From Alphaproteobacteria bacterium UBA7691 (GTDB taxonomy: Bacteria > Pseudomonadota > Alphaproteobacteria > Ferrovibrionales > Ferrovibrionaceae), in NCBI GenBank assembly GCA_002482765.1, contig DLGP01000071.1, positions 151,085 to 210,355 on the forward strand: a stretch of 59,271 nt of DNA, in the 5' to 3' direction. Positions 51,187 to 59,271 of the stretch are shown one piece after another. The position numbers and the translations under genes were made by a program. Numbering within the stretch: the first letter of the stretch is position 1; every line of letters starts with the position of its first letter. The notes beneath the pieces are model-generated. The model was not told the origin of the DNA. It saw only the letters and a program-made list of their open reading frames with translations, and did no database searches.

Positions 51187-52316
51187 TCTCCGGCACTGCC
51201 GTGATTGCCGGCATCGGCAACACCGCTTATGGCAAACATCCAGGCCGCGACCGGGTGTCGCTGATTGTGGAAGCCTGTGCCAATGCCCTGAATGATGCCG
51301 GCATCGACAAGCAACTGGTTGATGGCGTCCTGGTCAAGATGGCCAATGCCGAGCCATCTTTTCTCTATGGCCAGAAAGTAGCCGAGGCTTTGGGGCTGCG
51401 GCCCAATATCGGCGCTTCGCTGGATCAGGGTGGCGCCGCCAATATCGGCCTGATCAGCTATGCCGCCATGGCGATTGAGGCCGGGCTGATGCAGGTGGCG
51501 ATCATCTGCTATGGCGACACGCCGCGCACCGGCAGCCGCAGCGTGTATCAGCGCCCGCGTGGCGATGATGCAGTTTATGGCTGGTATTCCACGGCGGCCG
51601 GCTATGCCATGGTGCATCAGCGTTATCGTCAGGAATTTAATCTGGCCGATGAATGTTTCGGCGCCGTGGCGGTGGCCTTCCGTGCCAATGGCGCGCGTAA
51701 TCCGCAGGCGCATCTGCGCCAGGCAATCACGCTGGATGATTACATGGCCTCGCCTTTTGTGGTGGAACCGTTGCGGCGTGATGATTGCTGCCTGCTTTCC
51801 GATGGCGCTGCTGCGGTTGTTGTGATGTCGCGCCAGCATGCCCGCTCGCTCGGCATCGACAAGGCGGTGCCGATCCTCGGCTTCGGCCAGGGCCAGGAAT
51901 CTTGGGATGTGCAGCTGCGCCCCTCGCTGACCAGCACCAAGGCGTCGGTTTCAGCCGATATCGCCTTCCGCATGGCCGGCATCGCGCGCAAGGATATCGA
52001 TGTGGCGCAGTTATATGATTGTTTCACGGTCACACCGCTGCTGACACTGGAAGATTACGGCTTCTTTGCCCCCGGTCAGGCCGCTGCTTTTGCTGCGGCT
52101 GGCGGCCTAGCGCTGGATGGCGACCTGCCGTGCAATACCAGCGGCGGCCTGCTATCGGAAACCGGCACACCGGGCCTGCAATTGGTGATCGAGGGCGTGC
52201 GGCAGATGCGCGGCGATGCCGTGCTGCAAATCCCCAAGGCGCGCCACTGCCTGGTCAGCAACCAGGGCGGCACGATGCACACCCATGCCACCCTGATTCT
52301 GGGAGCCGCCGCATGA
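51183..52316 (+). CDS. thiolase-fold protein lacking Cys and His, likely DUF35-dependent aldolase
   Basis: 377-residue SCP-x/lipid-transfer-type thiolase-superfamily protein. At the nucleophile position it reads QGGAAN (Gly for Cys). The GHPxG His is also absent (LSETGTPG), and HDCF is LYDCF. Classical thiolysis therefore looks impossible by known chemistry. Ltp2, a retro-aldolase for steroid side chains, is a thiolase-fold enzyme that works with a DUF35 protein, and a DUF35 gene overlaps this one by 4 bp. A retro-aldol cut of the 3-hydroxyacyl-CoA made by the upstream hydratase is my inference. Start ATG 51183 inside the CoA transferase end. Confidence 0.85.
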   Translation: MISGTAVIAGIGNTAYGKHPGRDRVSLIVEACANALNDAGIDKQLVDGVLVKMANAEPSFLYGQKVAEALGLRPNIGASLDQGGAANIGLISYAAMAIEAGLMQVAIICYGDTPRTGSRSVYQRPRGDDAVYGWYSTAAGYAMVHQRYRQEFNLADECFGAVAVAFRANGARNPQAHLRQAITLDDYMASPFVVEPLRRDDCCLLSDGAAAVVVMSRQHARSLGIDKAVPILGFGQGQESWDVQLRPSLTSTKASVSADIAFRMAGIARKDIDVAQLYDCFTVTPLLTLEDYGFFAPGQAAAFAAAGGLALDGDLPCNTSGGLLSETGTPGLQLVIEGVRQMRGDAVLQIPKARHCLVSNQGGTMHTHATLILGAAA

Positions 52317-52711
52317 GCTTCCCGCAGCCCGATATCACGCCGCTCAGCGCGCCGTTCTGGGAAGGCCTCAAGGCCGGCCAGCTGCTGTATCAGCAATGCC
52401 AAAGCTGCGGCCATCGCTGGCTGCCGGCACGCGAAGCCTGCCCCTGCTGCCTCAAGCGCGATGTGGCCTGGCAGCCGGCCGGCGGGCGCGGTCGCATTGT
52501 CAGCTGGGTGATCTATCACGTCGCCTATAACGATGCCTTCAAGCATCGCATTCCCTATGACGTGACCCTGGTGGAACTGGATGAGGGGCCGCGGCTGCTG
52601 ACCAATATCGTCAATGGCGATGCGGGCCGTAAGCTTTCATTGCATGCGCCGGTCTGCCTGGAGATCGGCCAGGAAGGCGATCTGGCCGTGGCACGTTTCA
52701 AATTGATCTGA
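52313..52711 (+). CDS. DUF35 OB-fold/zinc-ribbon partner protein
   Basis: 132-residue DUF35 protein with N-terminal helix (APFWEGLKAGQLLYQQ), zinc ribbon of two CxxC pairs (CQSC and CPCC) and OB-fold (GRIVSWVIYHVAYN, VELDEGPRLLTNI). Its ATG overlaps the stop of the thiolase-fold gene (ATGA), as expected for obligate partners. Together they repeat the architecture of the 13596-15127 pair, in reverse order. Confidence 0.9.
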   Translation: MSFPQPDITPLSAPFWEGLKAGQLLYQQCQSCGHRWLPAREACPCCLKRDVAWQPAGGRGRIVSWVIYHVAYNDAFKHRIPYDVTLVELDEGPRLLTNIVNGDAGRKLSLHAPVCLEIGQEGDLAVARFKLI

Positions 52712-52739
52712 GTGTGTAATTCCTGTTCGAGAGGCGATG

Positions 52740-53663
52740 ATGTCGAAGATTCTACCTGAATTCATGGTGCAGAACGGCAAGCTGGTGAAATATGCCGAGG
52801 CGACAACGCATGTGATGTCGCCGGCGGTGAAATATGGCCTCTCGGTTTTTGAGGGCCTGCGCGGCTATTGGAATGCCGAAGAGCGGCAGATGTATGTGTT
52901 CCGCCTGGAAGAGCATACCGAGCGGCTGTTTCAATCGATGAAGCTGCTGCGCTTTGATGCACCTTTCTCACCGGCGGATATCAATGCCAATACGCTGGAA
53001 TTGCTGCGCCGGAACAAGGCCGAGGAAGCGGTGCATATCCGCACCATCGCCTATCTGGATGGCATGGGCGAACAGGATGTGCGCGGCCCGGTCAGTTATT
53101 CGATCTCGGCGCTGGAAAAGGCGCGCAACAAGAATGTAAACAAGGGCATCCGCTGCCAGGTCAGTGCCTGGCTGCGCCTGTCTGATTCGGCCATGCCGCC
53201 GCGCATCAAATGCGGCGGCAATTATGTCAACAGCCGCCTGGCACGTTATCAGGCCAAGCAGGATGGTTACGACGAGGCGATCCTGATGAACCAGTCCGGC
53301 CATGTCGCCGAAGGGCCGGGTTCCTGCATCTTCATGGTGCGGCATGGCAAGCTGGTGACACCGGATCTGACCAGCGGCATTCTGGAGAGCATCACGCGCG
53401 ACAGCGTGATGGAGCTGGCGCGCGATATGGGCATTCCAGTGGTGGAGCGCACCATGGACAAGACCGAGCTTTATGCGGCACAGGAGCTATTCCTGGTCGG
53501 CTCGGCGGCGGAAGTTGTGCCGGTGGTGAATGTGGATGGCATCCAGGTTGGCAGCGGCAATCCCGGGCCGATCACCATGCAATTGCAGCAGGCCTATTTT
53601 GATGCCACCACTGGCGTGAATGCCGCCAAGCGCGGCTGGCTCACCCCGGTTTATCCGCGCTGA
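52740..53663 (+). CDS. class IV PLP aminotransferase (branched-chain aminotransferase-like)
   Basis: 307-residue fold type IV PLP enzyme of the IlvE type. Catalytic Lys157 is in RIKCGGNYVNS and Glu191 in HVAEGPGSCIF, with YGLSVFEGLRGY near the N-terminus. It would interconvert an amino acid and its 2-keto acid, linking the imported amino-acid-like compound to the ThDP enzyme (inference). Two adjacent ATGs exist; GAGAGG at 52729-52734 favours 52740. Because no other ilv genes are present, a catabolic role is more likely than biosynthesis. D-amino-acid or lyase members of the family are also possible. Confidence 0.9.
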   Translation: MSKILPEFMVQNGKLVKYAEATTHVMSPAVKYGLSVFEGLRGYWNAEERQMYVFRLEEHTERLFQSMKLLRFDAPFSPADINANTLELLRRNKAEEAVHIRTIAYLDGMGEQDVRGPVSYSISALEKARNKNVNKGIRCQVSAWLRLSDSAMPPRIKCGGNYVNSRLARYQAKQDGYDEAILMNQSGHVAEGPGSCIFMVRHGKLVTPDLTSGILESITRDSVMELARDMGIPVVERTMDKTELYAAQELFLVGSAAEVVPVVNVDGIQVGSGNPGPITMQLQQAYFDATTGVNAAKRGWLTPVYPR

Positions 53664-53665
53664 AC

Positions 53666-54742
53666 ATGAGCGATCTGGCGGAGAAACTGGCAGGCTTGCG
53701 GGCGGCGGCGGTTGTGGCGCCCGGTCCATTGCAGGCGCTGGCAGCGGATATCCTGGCGGCTACCGGTATGGCAGCGGAAGATGCCGTTCTTGCCGCCAGT
53801 ATCTTGGTGGAAGCGCAATTGCATGGCATTGATTCGCATGGTCTGGCGCATCTGCCGGTTTATGTGCGGCGTTTGCTGGAACACTCGATCCTGCCGAATG
53901 CGATCATGCAATTGAGCCAAACCGGCCCGGCGGCCAGTGTGCTGGATGCCATGAATGGTTTTGGTGTGCTGGCGGCGCATAAGGCGATGATCGAGGCGAT
54001 GCGGCTGGCTCAGGCCCAGGGCATCGGCGCCTGTGCGGTGCGTAACAGCAGCCATTTTGGCGCGGCGAATTTTTATGTTGAACTGGCGGCAAGGCAGGGC
54101 CTGATCGGCATCGCATTGTCCAATGCCGCGCCCACCATGGCGCCCTGGGGTGGGCGAGAAGCCATCCTGGGCACCAATCCGCTGGCCATGGCCTTTCCGC
54201 GTGGCGATGCAGCACCGATTGTGATCGACATGGCCACCAGCGTGGTGGCACGCGGCCGCATCCGCAAGGCGGCGCAGGCCAAGGCGAAAATCCCCGCCGA
54301 TTGGGCGCTGGATCAGGATGGCCAGTCCACCACGGATGCCGAGGCAGCGCTGCTGGGCACGATCCAGCCGATGGCTGGTGCCAAGGGTTATGCCCTGGCA
54401 TTGGCAATCGAATTGCTCTGCGCCGGGCTTTCCGGTGGCCGGCCGGGTTTCCAGGTGCGCAATCCGCACGATCCGGGGCCGGAGCCAAGCGGCACTAGCC
54501 ACAATTTTCTCGCCATTGATCCAGGCTGCTTCGCCGGTCGCAGCGCCGCCTTGCAGGCCATTGAAGCCGTGGCCGGCCGTATCGAGCACAGCCTGCCTGC
54601 CGCCGATACCGCGCCGCGCCTGCCGGGCCAACGCGCCGCCACCACATATGCGCAGCGCCTGCAACATGGCATACCTGTTTCGCCGGCATTGCTGGAAAGT
54701 ATGACCATCTCCGCCGGCATGGTTATGAGGGCAAAGACGTGA
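53666..54742 (+). CDS. LDH2/MDH2-family NAD(P)-dependent oxidoreductase
   Basis: 358-residue enzyme of the malate/L-lactate dehydrogenase type 2 family (AllD, ComC, DpkA relatives). Motifs: GIDSHGLAHLPVYV, SSHFGAANFYVELA, GTNPLAMAFPRG and GAKGYALALAIELLC. The family reduces 2-keto acids or cyclic imino acids (delta1-pyrroline/piperideine-2-carboxylate) or oxidises ureidoglycolate. With RidA and an aminotransferase in the locus, an imino or keto acid is a reasonable guess. The ATG follows the aminotransferase stop by 2 bp and its end overlaps hyuA (GTGA). Confidence 0.9.
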   Translation: MSDLAEKLAGLRAAAVVAPGPLQALAADILAATGMAAEDAVLAASILVEAQLHGIDSHGLAHLPVYVRRLLEHSILPNAIMQLSQTGPAASVLDAMNGFGVLAAHKAMIEAMRLAQAQGIGACAVRNSSHFGAANFYVELAARQGLIGIALSNAAPTMAPWGGREAILGTNPLAMAFPRGDAAPIVIDMATSVVARGRIRKAAQAKAKIPADWALDQDGQSTTDAEAALLGTIQPMAGAKGYALALAIELLCAGLSGGRPGFQVRNPHDPGPEPSGTSHNFLAIDPGCFAGRSAALQAIEAVAGRIEHSLPAADTAPRLPGQRAATTYAQRLQHGIPVSPALLESMTISAGMVMRAKT

Positions 54743-56838
54743 CCTATCAAATCGCCGTCGATGTGGGCGGCACCTTCACCGATGGTGTGATGCTGGAAGC
54801 AGCCAGCGATACGATCTGGGTGGCCAAGGCGCTGACCACGCCGGCCGATCCGGGGCAGGGCATCGCGCGCGTGATTGAAATGCTGCTGGCGCAATTGCCG
54901 GCTGGCGTGGTGGGCGGCAGCCGGGCGGTGCATCGTGTGGTGCACGGCACCACGCTGATCACCAACACATTGCTGGAGCGCAAGGGCGTCAACACCGCCC
55001 TGGTGGTCACTGCCGGCACCGAGGATGTGCTCGATATCCGGCGCGAGACGCGCTACGACACCTATGATCTCGAAATCTCCTTCCCCGATCCGCTGGTGCA
55101 GCGGCAGCAACGCTTTGCGGTTGCCGAGCGCATCGGCCCGAACGGCGATATCTGGCAGGCTTTGCCGGAAGCCGATTTGCAATCCTTGGCAGACAAGCTG
55201 GCCCGGGCCGATGTGGCTGCGGTGGCGGTGTGTTTCCTGCATGCCTGTGTTGATGGCCGGCATGAACGCCGGGTGCGGGATTTTCTGCAACAGGCATTGC
55301 CACAGCACAGCTTTTCGATTTCCTCTGAAGTGGCGGCCGAAATCGGCGAATACGAACGCATGTCCACCGTGGCGGCGAATGCCTATGTACAGCCGATTGT
55401 TGAGCATTACATGAATGCGCTGAGCCGGCGCCTGACCGAACTGGGGCTGGAAGCGCGGCTCGACATCATGGTGTCGAATGGTGGCTTCACCCAGGCCGAA
55501 CAGGCGGCGCGGTTTCCGATCCGGCTGCTTGAATCCGGCCCGGCCGGCGGCGTGCTGAGCGCGATCAATTGCGCCGCTCTTCATCAGGTGAAGAATATCC
55601 TGGCTTTTGACATGGGTGGCACCACGGCAAAATCCTGTGTGGCCGTGGATGGTGTACCGGCCATCACGCATACATTTGAATTCGCCCGCGTGCGGCGCTT
55701 CCGCAAAGGCAGCGGCCTGCCGGCGGTTAGCCCCAGCATTGATCTGATCGAGATTGGCGCCGGCGGCGGCAGTATTGCGCGGGTCAGCAGCATGGGTTTG
55801 TTGCAGGTCGGCCCCGATAGTGCCAGCGCAGAACCAGGCCCGGCCTGCTACGATCTAGGCGGCAAGGATGCCACCGTGACGGATTCCGATCTGTTCCTGG
55901 GCCATCTTGATGCCGACAATTTCCTCGGCGGCCGCATGAAACTGAGCCTGGCAAAAGCCGAGCAGGCCTTGGCCGCGCTTGGTCAGCGGCTCGGTGGCAT
56001 GAATGCCGAAACCGTGGCCTGGGGCATCCATGATATCGTGAATGAAAACATGGCAGCGGCGGCGCGCACCCATATTGCCGAACGCGGCCATGATGCCCGG
56101 CATTTCACCCTTGTCACCACCGGTGGCGCCGGCCCGGTGCATGCCGTGGATGTGGCGCGCCGGCTGCGCATCGCGCGTATCCTCTGCCCGGTGGCATCCG
56201 GTGTTGGTTCCTGCCTTGGCTTCCTGGCAGCACCCGGTCGTGCTGATCAATCCTGGTCCAAGCTGGAAGCTGTTGAGCGCATTGACTGGAACGATCTGCG
56301 CCAGCGGCTGGACGTGGCACGCGATGCGCTTGCCGCCGACTTGTCGCATGTTGGTGTGGCGGCGGCGGATATCCAGTGGCGGCTTTGCGCCGAGATGCGC
56401 TATCAGGGCCAGGGTGCCAAGGTGGAAGTTGATCTGGGCGATTGCAGCTTTGAGCAATTAAGCCAGGCCATGTTGCAGGAGGTTTTCCTGCGCGAATATA
56501 TCCGCCTGTTCAAACGCCCGGTGCCGGGTGGGCGGCCGGAAGTGGTGACCTGGCGCGTGGTGGCACAATCCCAGCAAAGGCATCGGCGTTATGCTTTCGC
56601 CCAGCAGGCCGCGCCCCATGCCGAAGCCGTGGCCTGTGGCAGCCGCCGGCTTTATCTGCCGGGCGAAAAGCGTTTTGCCAGCGTGCCGGTTTATGATCGC
56701 CATGCCCTGGCGCCAGGCAGCAAGCTGGCCGGGCCGCTGGTTGTGGTGGAGCCGGAATCGACCCTGGTGGTGGCCTATGATGCCGCTGTGTCTGTACTTG
56801 GCGACGGCACGCTCGAAGTTGTGCTGCGGGGGCTGTGA
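54739..56838 (+). CDS. hyuA: hydantoinase/oxoprolinase subunit A family (HyuA)
   Basis: 699-residue ATP-dependent hydantoinase/oxoprolinase A or ketone-carboxylase beta-like subunit. The acetate/sugar-kinase-like fold is shown by DVGGTFTDGVM near the N-terminus and FDMGGTTAKSCV about residue 290. HGTTLITNTLLERKG is the family block. GTG start at 54739 overlaps the previous stop; hyuB begins 2 bp after its own stop. The family either hydrolyses cyclic amides (hydantoin, 5-oxoproline) or carboxylates ketones (acetone, acetophenone) with ATP. Which applies here is open; the BKACE gene two genes on fits a beta-keto-acid product. Confidence 0.92.
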   Translation: MTYQIAVDVGGTFTDGVMLEAASDTIWVAKALTTPADPGQGIARVIEMLLAQLPAGVVGGSRAVHRVVHGTTLITNTLLERKGVNTALVVTAGTEDVLDIRRETRYDTYDLEISFPDPLVQRQQRFAVAERIGPNGDIWQALPEADLQSLADKLARADVAAVAVCFLHACVDGRHERRVRDFLQQALPQHSFSISSEVAAEIGEYERMSTVAANAYVQPIVEHYMNALSRRLTELGLEARLDIMVSNGGFTQAEQAARFPIRLLESGPAGGVLSAINCAALHQVKNILAFDMGGTTAKSCVAVDGVPAITHTFEFARVRRFRKGSGLPAVSPSIDLIEIGAGGGSIARVSSMGLLQVGPDSASAEPGPACYDLGGKDATVTDSDLFLGHLDADNFLGGRMKLSLAKAEQALAALGQRLGGMNAETVAWGIHDIVNENMAAAARTHIAERGHDARHFTLVTTGGAGPVHAVDVARRLRIARILCPVASGVGSCLGFLAAPGRADQSWSKLEAVERIDWNDLRQRLDVARDALAADLSHVGVAAADIQWRLCAEMRYQGQGAKVEVDLGDCSFEQLSQAMLQEVFLREYIRLFKRPVPGGRPEVVTWRVVAQSQQRHRRYAFAQQAAPHAEAVACGSRRLYLPGEKRFASVPVYDRHALAPGSKLAGPLVVVEPESTLVVAYDAAVSVLGDGTLEVVLRGL

Positions 56839-56840
56839 GC

Positions 56841-58397
56841 ATGCAGAATATCGATCCGATCACCCTGGAAATCCTCTGGACCCGCCTGATCAGCATGGTG
56901 GACGAGGCGGCGGCCACCTTCGTGCGCACCTCGTTTTCCACCCTGGTGCGTGAAGCCAACGATTATGCCGTGGTGCTGACGGACCGGCGTGGCCGCAATG
57001 TGGTGCAATCCTCGCAGAGCATTCCGTCCTTCATCTCCACCGTACCGGCAACAGTGCGCAGCTTCATCGCCAAATTCGGCATTGATACCATGCGGGATGG
57101 CGATGCCTACATCACCAACGATCCCTGGCTCGCCACCGGGCATCTCAATGATGCCACGCTGGTAATGCCGATTGTGCATAAGGGCGCGATTGTCGGCTTT
57201 GCCGGCGTGGTCAGCCATCTGCCGGATATCGGCGGCCGGTTGCGTAATCCCGCCAACCGCGAGTTATTCGAGGAAGGCTTGCAGATTCCGCCGATGCGTA
57301 TCCTGCATGCCGGCGTGCAGAATGACGTGCTGGTGGAAATGATCCAGACCAATGTGCGGCTGCCGGATGAAACTATGGGCGATATCTGGGCCCAGGTTTC
57401 ATGCTGCACATCCTTGGGCGAATTGCTCTGCAGCCTGCTTGGTGAAACCGGTATCGATTTTGAGAAATTGACCGACGAGGTCTGCCAGCGCACCGAAACC
57501 GCGATGCGCGATGCCATCCGGGCTACGCCCGATGGGGTTTATGAATATGTGGTGCAGAATGATGGCCCGGCCGAAATGCCGGGTGGTGTGATCACCATTG
57601 CCTGCAAGGTGACGGTGTTGGGCGATGAAGTGAGCGTGGATTACACCGGCTCCAGCGCCCAGGTGAATCTCGCCATCAACACGGTGATGAACTACACCTA
57701 TGCCTACAGCGCCTACGCGCTGAAGGCGTTGTTTGCGCCCTGGATTCCAAATAACGAAGGCAGTTTTCTGCCAATCCGCATTTCGGCGCCGGAAGGCTCG
57801 ATCCTCAACCCAACCCGGCCGGCGCCTTGCGGCGCACGCGGCATGATCGGCCATCTGCTGCCGCCAGCGATCATGGGCGCCATGGCCCAGGCCCTGCCGG
57901 ATCGGGTGCAGGCCACGCCTGGCTCGCCGTCCAACAACATGCAGGTGGCTGGCCTGGGCAGCGGCCGGCGTTATTCGGTTTCCGGCTTTCTCGGTGCCGG
58001 TGCCGGCGCCAGTGCGCGCCATCATGGCCTTTCCGCCATCAGCTTCCCGAGTAATCTTTCCAACACGCCGATTGAAGTGCTGGAAAGTCAGGCGCCGCTG
58101 GAAGTGTTATGCCGCGAAATCCGCCATGGTTCCGGTGGTCGTGGTGCGCGGAATGGCGGCGACGGCATCCGCTTTGCCTTCCGCCTGCGCGGCGACGGCA
58201 TGGCAATCTCATCTTTCATGGTCAATCGCATCAAAAAACCGGCGCCGGGCCTGCTTGGCGGCGAGGCGGGCGCCGCAGCCGGCTTCGCCATTAACGGCAA
58301 GGCGATTGAGCCGAGTGGGCAATTGGTGTTGCAACCGGGCGATCTGGTGGAAATAGAAACCGGCGGCGGCGGCGGCTTTGGCCCGCGCCAGAATTGA
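56841..58397 (+). CDS. hyuB: hydantoinase/oxoprolinase subunit B family (HyuB)
   Basis: 518-residue B subunit of the same complex. Recognisable segments are DPITLEILWTRLISMVDEAAATFVRTSFSTLVREANDYA (outline), ITNDPWLATGHLNDATLVMPI and TPGSPSNNMQVAGLG, and the Gly-rich C-terminus ends in ETGGGGGFGPR. I chose the ATG at 56841 because GGGGG lies 8 bases ahead; a GTG at 56835 overlapping the hyuA stop is the alternative. No gamma subunit of acetone carboxylase is visible, which weakly favours the hydantoinase/oxoprolinase form. Confidence 0.92.
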   Translation: MQNIDPITLEILWTRLISMVDEAAATFVRTSFSTLVREANDYAVVLTDRRGRNVVQSSQSIPSFISTVPATVRSFIAKFGIDTMRDGDAYITNDPWLATGHLNDATLVMPIVHKGAIVGFAGVVSHLPDIGGRLRNPANRELFEEGLQIPPMRILHAGVQNDVLVEMIQTNVRLPDETMGDIWAQVSCCTSLGELLCSLLGETGIDFEKLTDEVCQRTETAMRDAIRATPDGVYEYVVQNDGPAEMPGGVITIACKVTVLGDEVSVDYTGSSAQVNLAINTVMNYTYAYSAYALKALFAPWIPNNEGSFLPIRISAPEGSILNPTRPAPCGARGMIGHLLPPAIMGAMAQALPDRVQATPGSPSNNMQVAGLGSGRRYSVSGFLGAGAGASARHHGLSAISFPSNLSNTPIEVLESQAPLEVLCREIRHGSGGRGARNGGDGIRFAFRLRGDGMAISSFMVNRIKKPAPGLLGGEAGAAAGFAINGKAIEPSGQLVLQPGDLVEIETGGGGGFGPRQN

Positions 58398-58424
58398 ATC
58401 AAAAAACTAAAATAGGTGGGAAAC

Positions 58425-59252
58425 ATGGAACCGTGCATCATTACAGTGGCCATCACCGGATCGGTGCCGCGCAAGAAGGATACGCCCGCTGTGCCGGTCA
58501 CGGTGGCGGAGCAGGTTGAATCCAGCCAGCAGGCTTATGAGGCCGGCGCCGCGCTGGTGCATATTCATGTGCGCAACGATGATGAATCTTCGTCATCCGA
58601 TCCGGAGCGTTTTCATGCCGTGCAGCAGGGCATCGAAAAACATTGCCCGGGCATGATTGTGCAATTCTCCACCGGTGCGCGCGGGCGCAAACTGGAGGAA
58701 CGTGGCGGCATGCTGAAATATCGCCCCGACATGGCGTCATTGGCCACCGGCTCGGTGAATTTCCCCACCTTTGTGAATGAAAATCCGCCGGATTTCATCA
58801 AGGGCCTAGCGCAGACGATGAAGGATTACGAAGTCAAGCCGGAAGTGGAAGTGTTTGATCTGGCGATGCTCTACAATGCCGCCGATCTGGTGCGCGAAGG
58901 GCTGATCCCGGAGCCGGCGCATGTGCAATTTGTCATGGGCGTGAAGAATGCGCTGCCGGCGCGGCGCGAGATTCTTGAATTTGAAGTGGCGCAACTGCAC
59001 AAGCTGATGCCGGACGCAACCTGGACCGCTGCCGGCCTGGGTCGGCATCAGTTGGAAGTGAATCACTGGGCGCTGGAGATGGGCGGCCATTGCCGCACCG
59101 GCCTGGAAGACAATATCCGTTTCGACAATGGCCGGCTGGCCAGCAGCAATGCAGAATTGGTGGCGCGGGTTGCGGCGCTCTGTGCCGATTATGGCCGCCG
59201 CCCGGCAACGCCCGAGGAAGCCCGTCGCATTCTTGGCCTCAGGATGGTTTAG
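58425..59252 (+). CDS. beta-keto acid cleavage enzyme (BKACE, DUF849)
   Basis: 275-residue TIM-barrel, Zn-dependent enzyme of the BKACE family, founded on 3-keto-5-aminohexanoate cleavage enzyme. H46 and H48 in HIHVR coincide with the known Zn ligands of Kce; Kce also uses Glu230. The family condenses a beta-keto acid with acetyl-CoA to give acetoacetate and a new acyl-CoA. AGGTGGG precedes the ATG at 58425, 27 bp after hyuB. The particular beta-keto acid is not predictable; it may come from HyuAB or from the CoA pathway upstream. Confidence 0.92.
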   Translation: MEPCIITVAITGSVPRKKDTPAVPVTVAEQVESSQQAYEAGAALVHIHVRNDDESSSSDPERFHAVQQGIEKHCPGMIVQFSTGARGRKLEERGGMLKYRPDMASLATGSVNFPTFVNENPPDFIKGLAQTMKDYEVKPEVEVFDLAMLYNAADLVREGLIPEPAHVQFVMGVKNALPARREILEFEVAQLHKLMPDATWTAAGLGRHQLEVNHWALEMGGHCRTGLEDNIRFDNGRLASSNAELVARVAALCADYGRRPATPEEARRILGLRMV

Positions 59253-59258
59253 ATCGGG

Positions 59259-59271
59259 ATGACGTTTGATT
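59259..59271 (+). CDS. possible start of the next gene, cut by window edge
   Basis: ATG ACG TTT GAT begins 6 bp after the BKACE stop, on the same strand, in an operon where genes follow each other closely. No clear Shine-Dalgarno (GATCGGG only) and only four codons are visible, so this is no more than a guess. Confidence 0.25.

Noticed and set aside
1..59271. Prophage, transposon or genomic island boundaries
   Set aside because: No integrase, transposase, tRNA or terminal repeats seen, and base composition looks even apart from short A/T-rich promoter regions.

Overview
The window is a GC-rich, tightly packed stretch of an alphaproteobacterial chromosome. Its aerobic (CobG/CobN-type) cobalamin pathway, class I PHA synthase, Bug/TctC receptor, Aap-like amino-acid transporter and Kdp gene order all fit a Rhodospirillales-like, metabolically versatile soil or water bacterium; genus cannot be told from the sequence alone. 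No rRNA, tRNA, IS element, integrase or CRISPR array was seen. Gene-free stretches are short, and the longest (47653-47994) is a regulatory region.

Layout. (1) 1-12521 is a cobalamin locus. A cobalamin riboswitch on the minus strand precedes a DUF1636 protein, cobW, cobN and cobG (cut by the window edge). cobT-cobS (minus), cobC-cobO-cbiB (plus), cobP (minus) and cobQ (plus) complete late corrin assembly. (2) 12618-16154 holds a GntR regulator, a perfect inverted-repeat operator candidate, a DUF35 protein, a thiolase-fold protein without the nucleophilic Cys, and an orphan TctC-type receptor. (3) 16206-20418 holds a lone imuA with LexA-like sites, an SDR with Phe at the catalytic Tyr, phaC and an unknown three-helix membrane protein. 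(4) 20596-29178 holds a canonical SCP-x thiolase, a MarR regulator, an AhpD-like protein, a complete Liv ABC transporter and an acyl-CoA ligase; a matching pair of MarR-type operators frames the first part. (5) 29291-37287 is a complete kdp system: a 27-codon ORF, then kdpF, A, B, C, D and E.

(6) 37464-59252 is a large catabolic locus built around one IclR regulator. Four copies of the same 17-bp site (5-bp arm, N7, GATAY) lie in its control regions. Two copies sit at the same distance from near-identical promoters, and two lie in the divergent iclR/acyl-CoA dehydrogenase region. The first half encodes an SDR, RidA, a polar amino-acid ABC transporter, a ThDP enzyme of the acetolactate-synthase/2-keto-acid decarboxylase type, a second SDR and an aldehyde dehydrogenase. 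The second half encodes an acyl-CoA dehydrogenase, enoyl-CoA hydratase, class III CoA transferase, a Cys-less thiolase-fold protein with its DUF35 partner, a class IV aminotransferase, an LDH2/MDH2 dehydrogenase, HyuA/HyuB and a BKACE enzyme.

Read together (inference), region 6 could import an amino-acid-like substrate, transaminate it, decarboxylate the keto acid, oxidise the aldehyde, load the acid on CoA, and cut the chain aldolytically rather than by ordinary thiolysis. This locus is the best candidate in the window for an undescribed system. Its substrate cannot be read from sequence alone.
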